From assembly GCF_003202235.1 (NCBI RefSeq), contig NZ_MASU01000018.1, positions 1-64,000 on the forward strand: a stretch of 64,000 bases of DNA, in the 5' to 3' direction. Each line of letters starts with the position of its first letter. Position 1 is the stretch's first letter. Source of the stretch: Prauserella flavalba. Its GTDB lineage: Bacteria > Actinomycetota > Actinomycetes > Mycobacteriales > Pseudonocardiaceae. The position numbers and the translations under genes are program-made. The notes under the pieces were generated by a model. It saw only the letters and a list, made by a program, of their open reading frames with translations. It did not search any database and had not been told where the DNA came from. Below, piece after piece: positions 1-7,710 of the stretch.

Positions 1-65
1 CCAGCGCCTATGCCGACTTCATCGATGAACTGCAGCAGGACGTCACCATCCCCATCCAGCCGCCG

Positions 66-1817
66 ATGGACGACCTTGCCCCCGGCACTCGCGCAGTGAT
101 CTACCTGCGCGTGTCCTCGACCGGGCAAGTCCGGACCGACTACAACCCGGAAGGCATCTCCATTCCGGCCCAACGGGAAGCGTGCTTGCGCAAGGCGCGG
201 GACCTGGGCGTCACGGTCATCGACGAGTACGTCGAGCCCGGACGCTCAGCCATGGAGATGACTAAGCGCGAAGCATTCCAACAGATGCTCGCGCGGGTGC
301 GCAGCCAGGGCGACGTTGACGTCATCATCATCTACCAGCTCTCGCGCATGGCGCGGAACCGCTACGACGACGCGATCGTCATGGCAGACCTGCGCAAGCG
401 CGGCGTCACCCTGGTCTCGGCCACCGAGGCCATCGACGACACCCCGGTCGGCCAGCTGATGCACGGCATCCTGGCCACGTTCAACGAGTACCAATCCCGC
501 CAGTCCGGTGCCGACATCGCCTACAAGATGGGCCAGAAGGCCCGCAACGGCGGCACGCTCGGCCGCGCGAAGCTCGGCTACCTCAACCACATCGACCACT
601 CCGACGGCCGCGTGATCCGCACGATCATCGTCGACCCCGAACGAGCGCCCTTTGTCCAGCTGGGTTTCGAGCTCTTCGCCACCGGCGACTACACGCAAGA
701 AGAGCTGGCTGACGAGCTCTACGACCGCGGCCTCCGCACCAGGGCCACCCGGCGACACCCAGCCAAGAAGGTCTCCGAGAACAAGATTTCGCAAATGCTG
801 CGCGATCGCTACTACCTCGGATACGTCGAGTACGACGGCGAAGAAATCCAGGGGCGACACGAGCCCCTCATCGACGAGGACCTCTTCGACACCGTCCAGG
901 AGATCCTCGAATCGCGCATGACGGCACAAGAACGCCGTCGCGTCCACCACCACTACCTCAAGGGATCGCTGTTCTGTGGACGCTGCCAACGCGACGGCAT
1001 CAAGCGGCGGATGATCATCCAACGGACCATCAACTCGAAGGGTGCCGAGTACCTGTACTTTTTCTGCCGCGGCCGGCAAAAGGGGCTGTGCCAAGCACCC
1101 CACGTCAACGTCACACTCGTCGAGGACGCGGTTGAGCGCCACTACTCCGCGATTCGCTTCAGCCAGCCGTTCATCGCTGACATGCGCGACCAGATCGATG
1201 CCGTGCTCGGCGAGCAGGAAAAGTCCGCACGCCTGCTGCGCAAGCAAATCACCACACAGCTCAAGGAACTCGACACGAAGGAGGAGAACTTGATCGACCT
1301 CGCCGCCGACAGCACGCTGCCTCGGACCAAGGTCAAGGAGAAGCTGCGCGACATCGCCCGCGAGCGCCGCCGGCTGGAGGAGCGCCTCGACACAGCCAAC
1401 GCCGACCTCACCGACAGCGCCCAGCTCGTCAACGCCAGCCTTGCCCTCCTCGAACAGCCCGACCAGCTGTACCGACGCTGCAACGACCAACAGCGCCGCC
1501 TCCTCAACCAGGCGATCTTCCACGCCCTCTACATCGAGGACGACAAGATCACAGACGGTGAGCTCCGTGAACCCTTCGGCGAACTCCACGCCATCCAAGG
1601 TCAGCGGACCGCCGCATCCAACGCGGAGGACACAAACAAAAGGACCACCCGCAACGCGGGTGGTCCTTGCACGCCGTCAAGCGTCACGGTCCTACTTCGT
1701 GGCCTTCATTCAGGCACTTGTTCTAGTAAGACCCCTAGGGTGGAGCTGAGGGGAATCGAACCCCTGACCTTCTCGATGCGAACGAGACGCGCTACCAACT
1801 GCGCTACAGCCCCTTGA
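66..1817 (+). CDS. Large serine recombinase / integrase, C-terminus fused into tRNA-Ala antisense
   Basis: Site-specific serine recombinase that would integrate or excise the element lying to the left of the window. The N-terminal resolvase domain carries the catalytic YLRVSS motif near residue 16 and the QLSRMARN and LMHGILATFNEYQSR helices; a Recombinase domain follows, then a zinc ribbon (FCGRC near residue 305, FFCRG..KGLC near 335) and a coiled coil (about 375-460). The family-like sequence stops near residue 525 (ELREPFGELHAIQ). The last 50-60 residues are translated from a transcription terminator and the antisense strand of tRNA-Ala, so they are probably not part of the native protein. 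The frame stays open from base 3 to the ATG, so the true start may lie further upstream or outside the window. Family assignment is firm; start and end are not. Confidence 0.85.
   Translation: MDDLAPGTRAVIYLRVSSTGQVRTDYNPEGISIPAQREACLRKARDLGVTVIDEYVEPGRSAMEMTKREAFQQMLARVRSQGDVDVIIIYQLSRMARNRYDDAIVMADLRKRGVTLVSATEAIDDTPVGQLMHGILATFNEYQSRQSGADIAYKMGQKARNGGTLGRAKLGYLNHIDHSDGRVIRTIIVDPERAPFVQLGFELFATGDYTQEELADELYDRGLRTRATRRHPAKKVSENKISQMLRDRYYLGYVEYDGEEIQGRHEPLIDEDLFDTVQEILESRMTAQERRRVHHHYLKGSLFCGRCQRDGIKRRMIIQRTINSKGAEYLYFFCRGRQKGLCQAPHVNVTLVEDAVERHYSAIRFSQPFIADMRDQIDAVLGEQEKSARLLRKQITTQLKELDTKEENLIDLAADSTLPRTKVKEKLRDIARERRRLEERLDTANADLTDSAQLVNASLALLEQPDQLYRRCNDQQRRLLNQAIFHALYIEDDKITDGELREPFGELHAIQGQRTAASNAEDTNKRTTRNAGGPCTPSSVTVLLRGLHSGTCSSKTPRVELRGIEPLTFSMRTRRATNCATAP
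1640..1668 (-). terminator. Intrinsic terminator of tRNA-Ala
   Basis: Perfect 13-bp inverted repeat (AAGGACCACCCGC and its complement) with a 3-base loop. On the minus strand it is followed by a T-rich run (TTTTGTTTGTG) and lies about 70 bases downstream of tRNA-Ala. It sits inside the 3' part of the serine recombinase reading frame on the other strand. Confidence 0.8.
1741..1813 (-). tRNA. tRNA-Ala(CGC)
   Basis: Reads GGGGCTG...CAGCTCC on the minus strand with a complete cloverleaf. The anticodon stem TCTCG/CGAGA holds loop TTCGCAT, giving anticodon CGC, and the T-arm is AGGGG-TTCGATT-CCCCT. It has discriminator A and no encoded CCA. A possible -10 (TATGCT, minus strand 1835-1830) lies upstream. 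The serine recombinase frame crosses it antisense. Confidence 0.95.
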
Positions 1818-1868
1818 GGAAGCTCGATGAGCATAACAGTGGCGCTATGCCCACCGAGCAAGGGGGTC

Positions 1869-2693
1869 CTATTCCCCGGCAGCCCTCCGATACGGCAGCT
1901 GACCGGGATCGTCGAGCTCGTGGAAAGCGGGGTCCTCATCCTCCAGGTCCACGACCACGGCCTGCCTGCGGATGCGCGACGTCGGCACCGGCTTGCGCTC
2001 GAGGCCCACCAGCTCGCGGCGCGGGGGCTCGACCACCTCCACGTGCGCGGACTCCTCCACCGGCTGCGGCCGCCTCGGCGCACGCCTCGCGGCATTGTTG
2101 TACCGCGCGAGCCTGCGCTGGCGGATCTCGTCCTCGATCCGCACCTGCCTGCGCAGGTAGACGAGGTAGCCGACGAGCACCACGTCGGCGAGGGCGTTGA
2201 GCCACCACACGACCGGCAGCACAAAGCCCGCGACCACCGCGGTCACCACGACCACGAAGATCAGGCCGAGCACCACCCGCTGGCGGAACGCGTACTTGGC
2301 GCGGGCGGCGATCTCCGCGGCCTCGGGGTCGAAGCCGCCCCGGCCGGGCCGGTAATGGCGCCCGGACTCGTCCTCGGCAACGGGTCTGCGGACGGGTTCT
2401 GGCTCGGGTTCGGGCTCCGGCTCGTCGAAGTCCTCGTCCAGGTCTTCGTCGAGATCCTCGTCGAGGTCGTCGTACTCGGAGTCGACCAGGTCCTCGTCAT
2501 CGGCCCGCTTGGCTTCTCCGGACATGGCGAACCTCCTCCGCCATTGGTTGTGTGCACTCCCGCTCCGCACGACCCGCGCAGCCAACGCGGAATCGTTGGT
2601 CTGCGTGATCTCCTGGCGCTTGCGCGCGACCATGGGAACGAGAACGACAAGCCACGCCGCGGCGAGCGCGACAATGATCAACGAGCTTGGCAT
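1869..2693 (-). CDS. glpR: GlpR/SepX-type membrane partner of the gephyrin-like Glp protein
   Basis: Predicted divisome membrane protein of 274 aa. It has an N-terminal transmembrane segment (about residues 4-22), a cytosolic stretch with a tandem acidic repeat (DLDEDLDEDLDEDFDE) followed by a PE repeat (about 72-98), two more transmembrane helices (about 140-185), and a charged C-terminal tail. Known biology: the actinobacterial orthologue (SepX in Streptomyces, GlpR in Corynebacterium, Rv0996 in M. tuberculosis) recruits the gephyrin-like Glp to the division site. The call rests on architecture and on its place after glp and an acetyltransferase gene, as in mycobacteria. A GGGGGAGG ribosome site lies 9 bases before the ATG. 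A hairpin upstream (2815-2831) suggests partly independent transcription. Confidence 0.75.
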   Translation of the reverse strand: MPSSLIIVALAAAWLVVLVPMVARKRQEITQTNDSALAARVVRSGSAHNQWRRRFAMSGEAKRADDEDLVDSEYDDLDEDLDEDLDEDFDEPEPEPEPEPVRRPVAEDESGRHYRPGRGGFDPEAAEIAARAKYAFRQRVVLGLIFVVVVTAVVAGFVLPVVWWLNALADVVLVGYLVYLRRQVRIEDEIRQRRLARYNNAARRAPRRPQPVEESAHVEVVEPPRRELVGLERKPVPTSRIRRQAVVVDLEDEDPAFHELDDPGQLPYRRAAGE

Positions 2694-2814
2694 CTCCCGT
2701 CACCTCCCCCGACCGTTACCGCTGTCGTCGTGGATCGCGCGACCAGTCGGGTGGTCGCCCCACTCCCGTCACCACGCTGACCTTCGTCACGCTAGTCACA
2801 GGAGTAACAGAAAA

Positions 2815-2831
2815 CCCGGCGACTCGCCGGG
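2815..2831 (-). terminator. Rho-independent terminator between acetyltransferase gene and glpR
   Basis: CCCGGC-GACTC-GCCGGG hairpin, followed on the minus strand by TTTTCTGTT. It lies directly after the acetyltransferase stop codon and would at least partly separate glpR from galU-glp-rimJ. Confidence 0.65.
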
Positions 2832-2879
2832 CGGATCACGCAAACGCGTAGCTAAACCGGGTGAAGATCTCACAAAGTG

Positions 2880-3560
2880 TTAACGCGCTTCAGGCAGTTG
2901 TGCCTTGCCGTCGGCAATGAGCCGCGCGGCGAAACCCGCCCCCATCTCCTCGGCTGTGACCGCGAAAGAGATGTGGTCGCGCCAATCACCGGCCACATCG
3001 AGATAACGCAGGAATAGTCCTTCCTGCCGGTAACCCGCCTTACCAAGTACCCGCAGGCTGGCCACGTTCTCCGGGCGCACGGTCGCCTCGAGCCGGTGCA
3101 GACCTGCCGCCCGGAACGCGTGGTCGGTCACCAGCGCGACCGCGGCCGTGGCCACCCCGCCACCGGCGAGCTCGGACGACACCCAGTAACCCACCCACGC
3201 CGACCGCAGCGAGGCCCTGATCACGTTGCCGAGGGTGATCTGCCCCGCGAACGCGCCGTCCACGGTGATCGCGAAGGGCAGGCACTGGCCTCGCCTGGCG
3301 AGCGCCCGCAGCGAGAGCCACTGCGGCGGCCAGGCGCCGAAGCCGTTGCGGTCGGCCCACGAGCCGGGCGAGGTGGGCTCCCATTTCTCCAGGTAGTCGC
3401 GGTCACGCAGACGGATGCGGCTCCACTCGCGCCCGTCGCGCAGGTGCACCGGCCGCAGCGCGACGTTGCCGGCACGCACCACCAGCGGACCGAGCCTCGC
3501 AGGCCAGCCGGGGTGGCGTGGCTCGGTGCCGTAGGGGCCTGCGTACACCTGCGACGTCAT
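2880..3560 (-). CDS. GNAT-family N-acetyltransferase (RimJ/RimL-like)
   Basis: A 226-aa GNAT-fold acetyltransferase expected to use acetyl-CoA on an N-terminal or side-chain amine; the substrate cannot be read from sequence. Visible family features are the N-terminal LRPVHLRDGREWSRIRLRD strand/helix, the core TLGNVIR...VGYWVSSELAGGGVATAA acetyl-CoA loop region, and the ENVASLRVLGKAGYRQEG C-terminal signature typical of RimJ. It follows glp by 9 bases in the same operon and corresponds by position to Rv0995 (rimJ) of M. tuberculosis, a position conserved across actinobacteria. A link to the neighbouring division proteins is suggested only by synteny. Confidence 0.9.
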   Translation of the reverse strand: MTSQVYAGPYGTEPRHPGWPARLGPLVVRAGNVALRPVHLRDGREWSRIRLRDRDYLEKWEPTSPGSWADRNGFGAWPPQWLSLRALARRGQCLPFAITVDGAFAGQITLGNVIRASLRSAWVGYWVSSELAGGGVATAAVALVTDHAFRAAGLHRLEATVRPENVASLRVLGKAGYRQEGLFLRYLDVAGDWRDHISFAVTAEEMGAGFAARLIADGKAQLPEAR

Positions 3561-3569
3561 CGCCGGCGA

Positions 3570-4841
3570 TCAGGCCCGCTGGGCGAGGAACGTGACCTTG
3601 ACCTGCTCCCCCGCGGCCACCTCGGTGAGGTCCTCGTCGATGTTGATGAGGCAGTTGGCCTCGGCGAGCGACGCGAGCAGGTGCGCACCCGACGTGCCGA
3701 GCGGCTGCACCAGGTACTCGCCGTTGCTCTCGTCGCGCAGCAGCTGCCCGCGCAGGAAGCCCCTGCGACCCTTGGTCGAGGTGACGGGTGAGAGGAGGCG
3801 CGCGTCGACGATCCTGCGGTGCGGATTGCGCGTGCCGCGGGCCGCGCGGATGAGCGGCCGGATCATCACCTCGAACACCACGAGCGCGCTCATCGGGTTC
3901 GCGGGGATCAGGAACGTCGGCACGGAGTCGGGGCCGAGCCTGCCGAAGCCCTGGGCGGACCCGGGGTGCATGGCCACCCGGTGCAGGTCGATGTCGCCGA
4001 GGTCGGACAGCGCGGCGTGCACCTCCTCGCCGGTGCTGCCGCCCGCCCCGCCCGCGACCACGACGACCTCGGACATCAGCAGCCTGCCCTCGACGGTCTC
4101 GCGCAGCCGCTTCGGGTCGAGCGGGACGATGCCGACGCGGCTGACCTCGGCGCCCGCGTCGCGTGCGGCGGCGGCCAGCGCGTAGGAGTTGACGTCGTAG
4201 ACCTGGCCGACCGACGGGGTGCGGTCCACGTCCACGAGCTCGTCGCCGACCGAGATGATCGAGACCCTCGGCCGCGGGTAGACGAGCACCTTCGACCTGC
4301 CGACGGCGGCAAGCAGGCCGACCTGGGCGGAGCCGATGGTGTCGCCGCTGCGCACGGCGACGTCGCCGATCTGCACGTCCTCACCCGTGCGGCGCACGTA
4401 CCCGGCCGAGGGCACCGCACGCTGCACGGTGACCTTCGCCTGGTGCCCGTCGGTGAACGCGGTGGGCACGACGGCGTCGGCGAGCGTCGGCAGCGGCGCT
4501 CCCGTCGCCACCCGCACCGCCTGGCCCGGCTGGAGCCTGCGCGGCTGCCGGGACCCCGCGGGGATCTCACCGACGACGGGCAGCTGCACGGGCTCCTGAC
4601 CTGCGGTGCGCACGTCGACGCTGCGGACCGCGTAGCCGTCCACCGCGGCCTGGTCGAAGCCGGGCAGCGCGTGCTCGGCGACGACCTCCTCCGCGCAGAG
4701 CAGGCCCTGCGCCTCGGAGATCGCCACGCGCACGGGGCGCGGCCGCACGGCGGCGCCCAGGGTGAGCGTGAGCTGCTCGTCGACCGACCGGAAGCCTGCG
4801 GCATCCGGCTCGTCAGCGGTGATCGGCTCGGGTTCGGTCAT
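3570..4841 (-). CDS. glp: Gephyrin-like protein Glp (MoeA family) with altered active-site motifs
   Basis: A 423-aa MoeA/gephyrin-fold protein with the domains I-IV layout of molybdopterin molybdotransferases. Motifs that are catalytic in bona fide MoeA differ here: the GGVSVGDYD loop reads GGAGGSTGEE, the MKPGKP loop reads MHPGSAQ, and PGNP reads PANP. This fits the actinobacterial Glp paralogue, which binds GlpR and FtsZ rather than making molybdenum cofactor; that role is known from Corynebacterium and inferred here. ATG overlaps the galU stop by four bases (ATGA), implying translational coupling; the acetyltransferase gene follows by 9 bases. It was historically annotated moeA1 in mycobacteria. 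Confidence 0.85.
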   Translation of the reverse strand: MTEPEPITADEPDAAGFRSVDEQLTLTLGAAVRPRPVRVAISEAQGLLCAEEVVAEHALPGFDQAAVDGYAVRSVDVRTAGQEPVQLPVVGEIPAGSRQPRRLQPGQAVRVATGAPLPTLADAVVPTAFTDGHQAKVTVQRAVPSAGYVRRTGEDVQIGDVAVRSGDTIGSAQVGLLAAVGRSKVLVYPRPRVSIISVGDELVDVDRTPSVGQVYDVNSYALAAAARDAGAEVSRVGIVPLDPKRLRETVEGRLLMSEVVVVAGGAGGSTGEEVHAALSDLGDIDLHRVAMHPGSAQGFGRLGPDSVPTFLIPANPMSALVVFEVMIRPLIRAARGTRNPHRRIVDARLLSPVTSTKGRRGFLRGQLLRDESNGEYLVQPLGTSGAHLLASLAEANCLINIDEDLTEVAAGEQVKVTFLAQRA

Positions 4842-5743
4842 GACTCGGCGTTCTCGATTCGTTCTTTCAGCCAGGCACGCAGCGAGGGCCCGTAGTCGGG
4901 GTCCTCCAGCGCGAAGTCCACCGCGGCACGCAGGAAGCCACCCGGGTTGCCGAGGTCGTGCCTGCCGCCGCGATGCACAACGATATGCACGGGATGATCT
5001 TCGGCAATGAGCAACGCCACGGCGTCGGTGAGCTGAAGCTCACCACCGCTGCCGGGCTCGATGCGCTTCAGCGCGTCGAAGATCGCCCGGTCGAGCAGGT
5101 ACCGGCCCGCCGCGGCGTACGTCGAGGGCGCGTCCTCCGGCTTCGGCTTCTCCACCATGCCGTGCACGCGCTTGACGTCGGCGTCGCCCGTGTCGGAGAC
5201 GTCGAAGACGCCGTAGGGCGAGATGTGTTCCTTCGGGATGTCGAACGCGCACAGCACGCTGCCGCCGTGCGCGGCCCGCACCTCTGCCATCTTGCTGAGC
5301 ACCCCGGTGGGCAGCACCAGGTCGTCGGGCAGCAGCACCGCCACGGCCGCGTCCTCGTCGGTCAGGTTGGGCTCCGCCTGCGCGACGGCGTGTCCGAGGC
5401 CGAGCGCCTGCTCCTGGATCGCCACCTCCACGTCGAGCAGGCCCGGGCCCCTGCGGACCTTCTCGAGCAGCTGGGTCTTGCCCTTGCGCTCGAGCGTGTC
5501 CTCCAGTTCCGGCTGGTGCTGGAAGTAGTTGACGACCGACTCCTTACCCGGCGATGTGACGATCACCATACGCTTCGCACCGGCCTGTGCCGCCTCGTTC
5601 GCGACGAGTTCGATGCCGGGGGTGTCGACGACGGGCAGCAGTTCCTTGGGCACGGCCTTGGTGGTCGGCAGGAATCTCGTGCCCAGCCCCGCGGCCGGCA
5701 CGATGGCGGTTCGGAACGTGGTGTGACTCGTGGCGCCCGTCAT
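4838..5743 (-). CDS. galU: UTP-glucose-1-phosphate uridylyltransferase
   Basis: Makes UDP-glucose from UTP and glucose-1-phosphate for cell-envelope and storage glycans. The 301-aa length is normal for GalU. The nucleotide-binding signature AAGLGTRFLPTTKAVPKE (about residues 15-32), the VEKPKPEDAP loop and the IEPGSGGELQLTDA motif are all present. The open frame runs far upstream, but ATG at 5743 is chosen because it gives the normal GalU N-terminus and is preceded at 8 bases by TAGGCT, a typical leaderless -10 box. It is the first gene of the galU-glp-rimJ operon and diverges from the folate cyclo-ligase gene. Confidence 0.95.
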   Translation of the reverse strand: MTGATSHTTFRTAIVPAAGLGTRFLPTTKAVPKELLPVVDTPGIELVANEAAQAGAKRMVIVTSPGKESVVNYFQHQPELEDTLERKGKTQLLEKVRRGPGLLDVEVAIQEQALGLGHAVAQAEPNLTDEDAAVAVLLPDDLVLPTGVLSKMAEVRAAHGGSVLCAFDIPKEHISPYGVFDVSDTGDADVKRVHGMVEKPKPEDAPSTYAAAGRYLLDRAIFDALKRIEPGSGGELQLTDAVALLIAEDHPVHIVVHRGGRHDLGNPGGFLRAAVDFALEDPDYGPSLRAWLKERIENAES

Positions 5744-5751
5744 GGCCGCAA

Positions 5752-5757
5752 AGCCTA
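5752..5757 (-). promoter_or_regulatory. -10 box of galU (leaderless or short leader)
   Basis: TAGGCT on the minus strand, 8 bases before the galU ATG. It matches the TANNNT pattern seen before several other starts in this window. Confidence 0.5.
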
Positions 5758-5848
5758 GCCTGATCTGCTGTGTGTGACTGAGAATGACAGTCCGGCGACG
5801 GCGACTCGCTGACCTGGTGAGTCTCGGACCCACCGGGAAGGAGAAGGC

Positions 5849-6448
5849 GTGGACGTGCCCGACCGCGTGCTGCCGGAGGCGTCCAAGAGCGAGTGGCGGG
5901 CCCTGCTGGCGAAGGGCAGGGCCGCGGTCTCCGCCCAGCAGCGGGTCGCCGAGGCCGCCGCGCTGGCCGACGCGGTCGCCGGGCTCTCCGCCACCACCGC
6001 GTGCTGCTACGTCCCGTTCGGCTCCGAACCCGGCTCGATCGCACTGCTCGACGTGCTGCGCAAAGCAGGCACGCGCGTGCTCCTGCCCGTCGTTCCGCCC
6101 GCGCCGGGGCCGCTCGACTGGGCCGAGTACACGGGCACGTCCTCGCTGGTCGCGGGGCGTTTTCGCGGCGTGCTGGAGCCGAACGGAGCCCGGCTGGGGC
6201 CCGGCGGCGTCGGCGAAGCCGACCTCGTGCTGCTGCCTGCGCTCGCGGTCGACCGCCGAGGGGTGCGCCTGGGCCGGGGCGCCGGTTACTACGACCGGTC
6301 CCTCGGCTTCGCCGCTCCCGGGGCGGGCCTCGTGGCCGTGATTCGCGACACGGAGCTGGTGGAGCGCCTGCCCGCTGAGCCGCACGACGTGCGGATGACC
6401 GCCGTGCTCACCCCTGGCCTGGGGCTGGTCGAGCTGCCGCGCGAGTGA
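5849..6448 (+). CDS. 5-formyltetrahydrofolate cyclo-ligase
   Basis: Converts 5-formyl-THF to 5,10-methenyl-THF with ATP hydrolysis, recycling a storage or inhibitory folate in the cytosol. It is 199 aa, normal for the family. The N-terminal helix has the basic KSEWRALLAKGR substrate/ATP region, the middle has the CYVPFGSEPGS strand, and the C-terminal ATP-binding signature reads RLGRGAGYYDRSL (about residues 142-154). The GTG start has a GGAAGGAG ribosome site. The gene diverges from galU and precedes ruc, as in M. tuberculosis (Rv0992c). Confidence 0.93.
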   Translation: MDVPDRVLPEASKSEWRALLAKGRAAVSAQQRVAEAAALADAVAGLSATTACCYVPFGSEPGSIALLDVLRKAGTRVLLPVVPPAPGPLDWAEYTGTSSLVAGRFRGVLEPNGARLGPGGVGEADLVLLPALAVDRRGVRLGRGAGYYDRSLGFAAPGAGLVAVIRDTELVERLPAEPHDVRMTAVLTPGLGLVELPRE

Positions 6449-6504
6449 TCGGGTGTGATCTCGGCCTCGATTGCGCCGGCGGAATGTCATCAAGCAAAAT
6501 TGGG

Positions 6505-6531
6505 TTAGCACTCTTAGGAGTCGAGTGCCAA
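6505..6531. promoter_or_regulatory. CIRCE element (HrcA operator)
   Basis: TTAGCACTC, nine bases, GAGTGCCAA: one mismatch from the consensus TTAGCACTC-N9-GAGTGCTAA. It lies 17 bases before the ruc start codon. HrcA binding here would make ruc a heat-shock gene, as known for Rv0991c. Confidence 0.9.
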
Positions 6532-6547
6532 CGCCGAAGGAGCCCCA

Positions 6548-6889
6548 GTGCCGACCTACCAGTACGCCTGCAAGGAGTGCGGCCACCAGTTCGAGGTGGT
6601 CCAGTCGTTCTCCGACGCCAGCCTCAGCGAGTGCCCGAAGTGCGACGGAGCGCTGCGCAAGCTGTTCGGCTCGGTCGGCGTGATCTTCAAGGGCAGCGGG
6701 TTCTACCGCAACGACTCACGCTCGGAGTCCCGCTCGTCCTCGGGCGGCAAGTCCAACGGCTCGGCCACGAGCTCTGACAGCTCCGCCAAGTCCGAGTCGA
6801 GCACGTCCAGCTCGTCGAGCTCCGACTCGAGCACGAGCTCGGCATCTTCCCCCTCCACTACGACGGCGGCGAGCTCCGCGGCCTCCTGA
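6548..6889 (+). CDS. ruc: FmdB-type zinc-ribbon protein, redox-regulated chaperone Ruc
   Basis: A 113-aa protein with an N-terminal FmdB zinc ribbon (YACKECGHQF and CPKCDG, four cysteines, residues 6-35). A conserved KLFGSVGVIFKGSGFYRND segment follows, then a long disordered tail of almost only Ser, Thr, Ala and Gly (about 57-113). This is the layout of M. tuberculosis Rv0991c, shown to be an oxidation-activated chaperone that works with DnaK. The cysteines would be the redox switch. GTG start with an AAGGAG ribosome site; CIRCE operator just upstream. Domain order, operator and gene neighbours all agree; chaperone activity itself is inferred. Confidence 0.85.
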   Translation: MPTYQYACKECGHQFEVVQSFSDASLSECPKCDGALRKLFGSVGVIFKGSGFYRNDSRSESRSSSGGKSNGSATSSDSSAKSESSTSSSSSSDSSTSSASSPSTTTAASSAAS

Positions 6890-6898
6890 CGGGGCGGG

Positions 6899-6925
6899 TT
6901 GTCCACATCACCCCGGTTATCCACA
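6899..6925 (+). promoter_or_regulatory. Pair of DnaA-box-like sites
   Basis: TTGTCCACA at 6899-6907 (the actinobacterial DnaA box) and TTATCCACA at 6917-6925 (the E. coli consensus), same orientation, 18 bases apart. They lie between ruc and the SAF-domain gene. Function unknown; DnaA-controlled transcription or titration is possible. Confidence 0.55.
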
Positions 6926-7026
6926 GGCTGGTGAATCGCCGCTTCCCCGCGCTCGGCGGGCACTCCTAGCGTCGATCGGGTCGAGGGCGGAACGGCCGCC
7001 CTCCGCCCGGACGATGGGGGACGGCG

Positions 7027-7680
7027 ATGAACGACTCGCCAAGGGCACGCCGGTGGCATCACCGGCTTCCGGCGTTCGCCCGTGGCCATCCGGCCACGCT
7101 CATCCGGCGCGCGCTCGCCGCCGTGCTGTTCCTGCTGGCGGCCGCGCTGGCGGCCCGTCCCGGCACCGCCGACGGCGACGCGGGTGGCGCCGTCCTCGTC
7201 GCCGCGCGCGATCTTCCGCTGGGCACCACGCTGCGTCCCGCCGATGTGCGGGTGGTCCGTATGCCCGATTCGCTGCGTCCCGCCGGGGCGCTCACCGACG
7301 CTGACCGAATCGCCGGGAAACGGCTCATGGGTGTCGCCCGCGCGGGTGAACCTCTGACGGACGCCCGGATCGTCGGCGCACACAGCACCCCGCCGGGCAC
7401 GGCGACCGTGCCCGTCCGGCTCGCCGACGCGGGCGTCGCCCAGTTGCTCCGGCCGGGCACTCTCGTCGACGTGGTCACGCTCGGCGCCGCCGAGCAGCAC
7501 GAGAAGGTGCTGGCCAGCGGCGCGACGGTACTCACGGTGCTCGGCGAGGGAAGCAGGCCGAGAGACGGCCCGCTCGGTGAGGACGAGGCGCCACTGGTGC
7601 TCCTGGCGGCTCCCACAGCCGTTGCCGCACACCTGGCGGCGGTTTCACTGGGACAACCCGTGACGGTTACCCTCCGCTAG
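7027..7680 (+). CDS. SAF-domain protein (CpaB/RcpC-like)
   Basis: A 217-aa protein with a signal-anchor helix (about residues 29-46), then a SAF domain starting VLVAARDLPLGTTLRPADVR (about 57-78), and a CpaB/RcpC-like second half with the GTLVDVV strand. SAF proteins of this kind belong to Flp/Tad pilus assembly, but no tad gene is visible nearby, so it is probably a stand-alone envelope protein. ATG follows GGGGGACGGCG. A TAGCGT box (6966-6971) and a leader hairpin (GAGGGCGG/CCGCCCTC, 6983-7003) precede it. mscL follows 30 bases downstream. Confidence 0.75.
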   Translation: MNDSPRARRWHHRLPAFARGHPATLIRRALAAVLFLLAAALAARPGTADGDAGGAVLVAARDLPLGTTLRPADVRVVRMPDSLRPAGALTDADRIAGKRLMGVARAGEPLTDARIVGAHSTPPGTATVPVRLADAGVAQLLRPGTLVDVVTLGAAEQHEKVLASGATVLTVLGEGSRPRDGPLGEDEAPLVLLAAPTAVAAHLAAVSLGQPVTVTLR

Positions 7681-7710
7681 CTGGTGTCCTAAGTGGAAGG
7701 GAGTGCACGC

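Noticed and set aside
246-1598. 450-aa open frame antisense to the serine recombinase
   Set aside because: A low-complexity composition forced by the codon bias of the true gene; no motif. Treated as a shadow, like most long frames overlapping recognisable genes.
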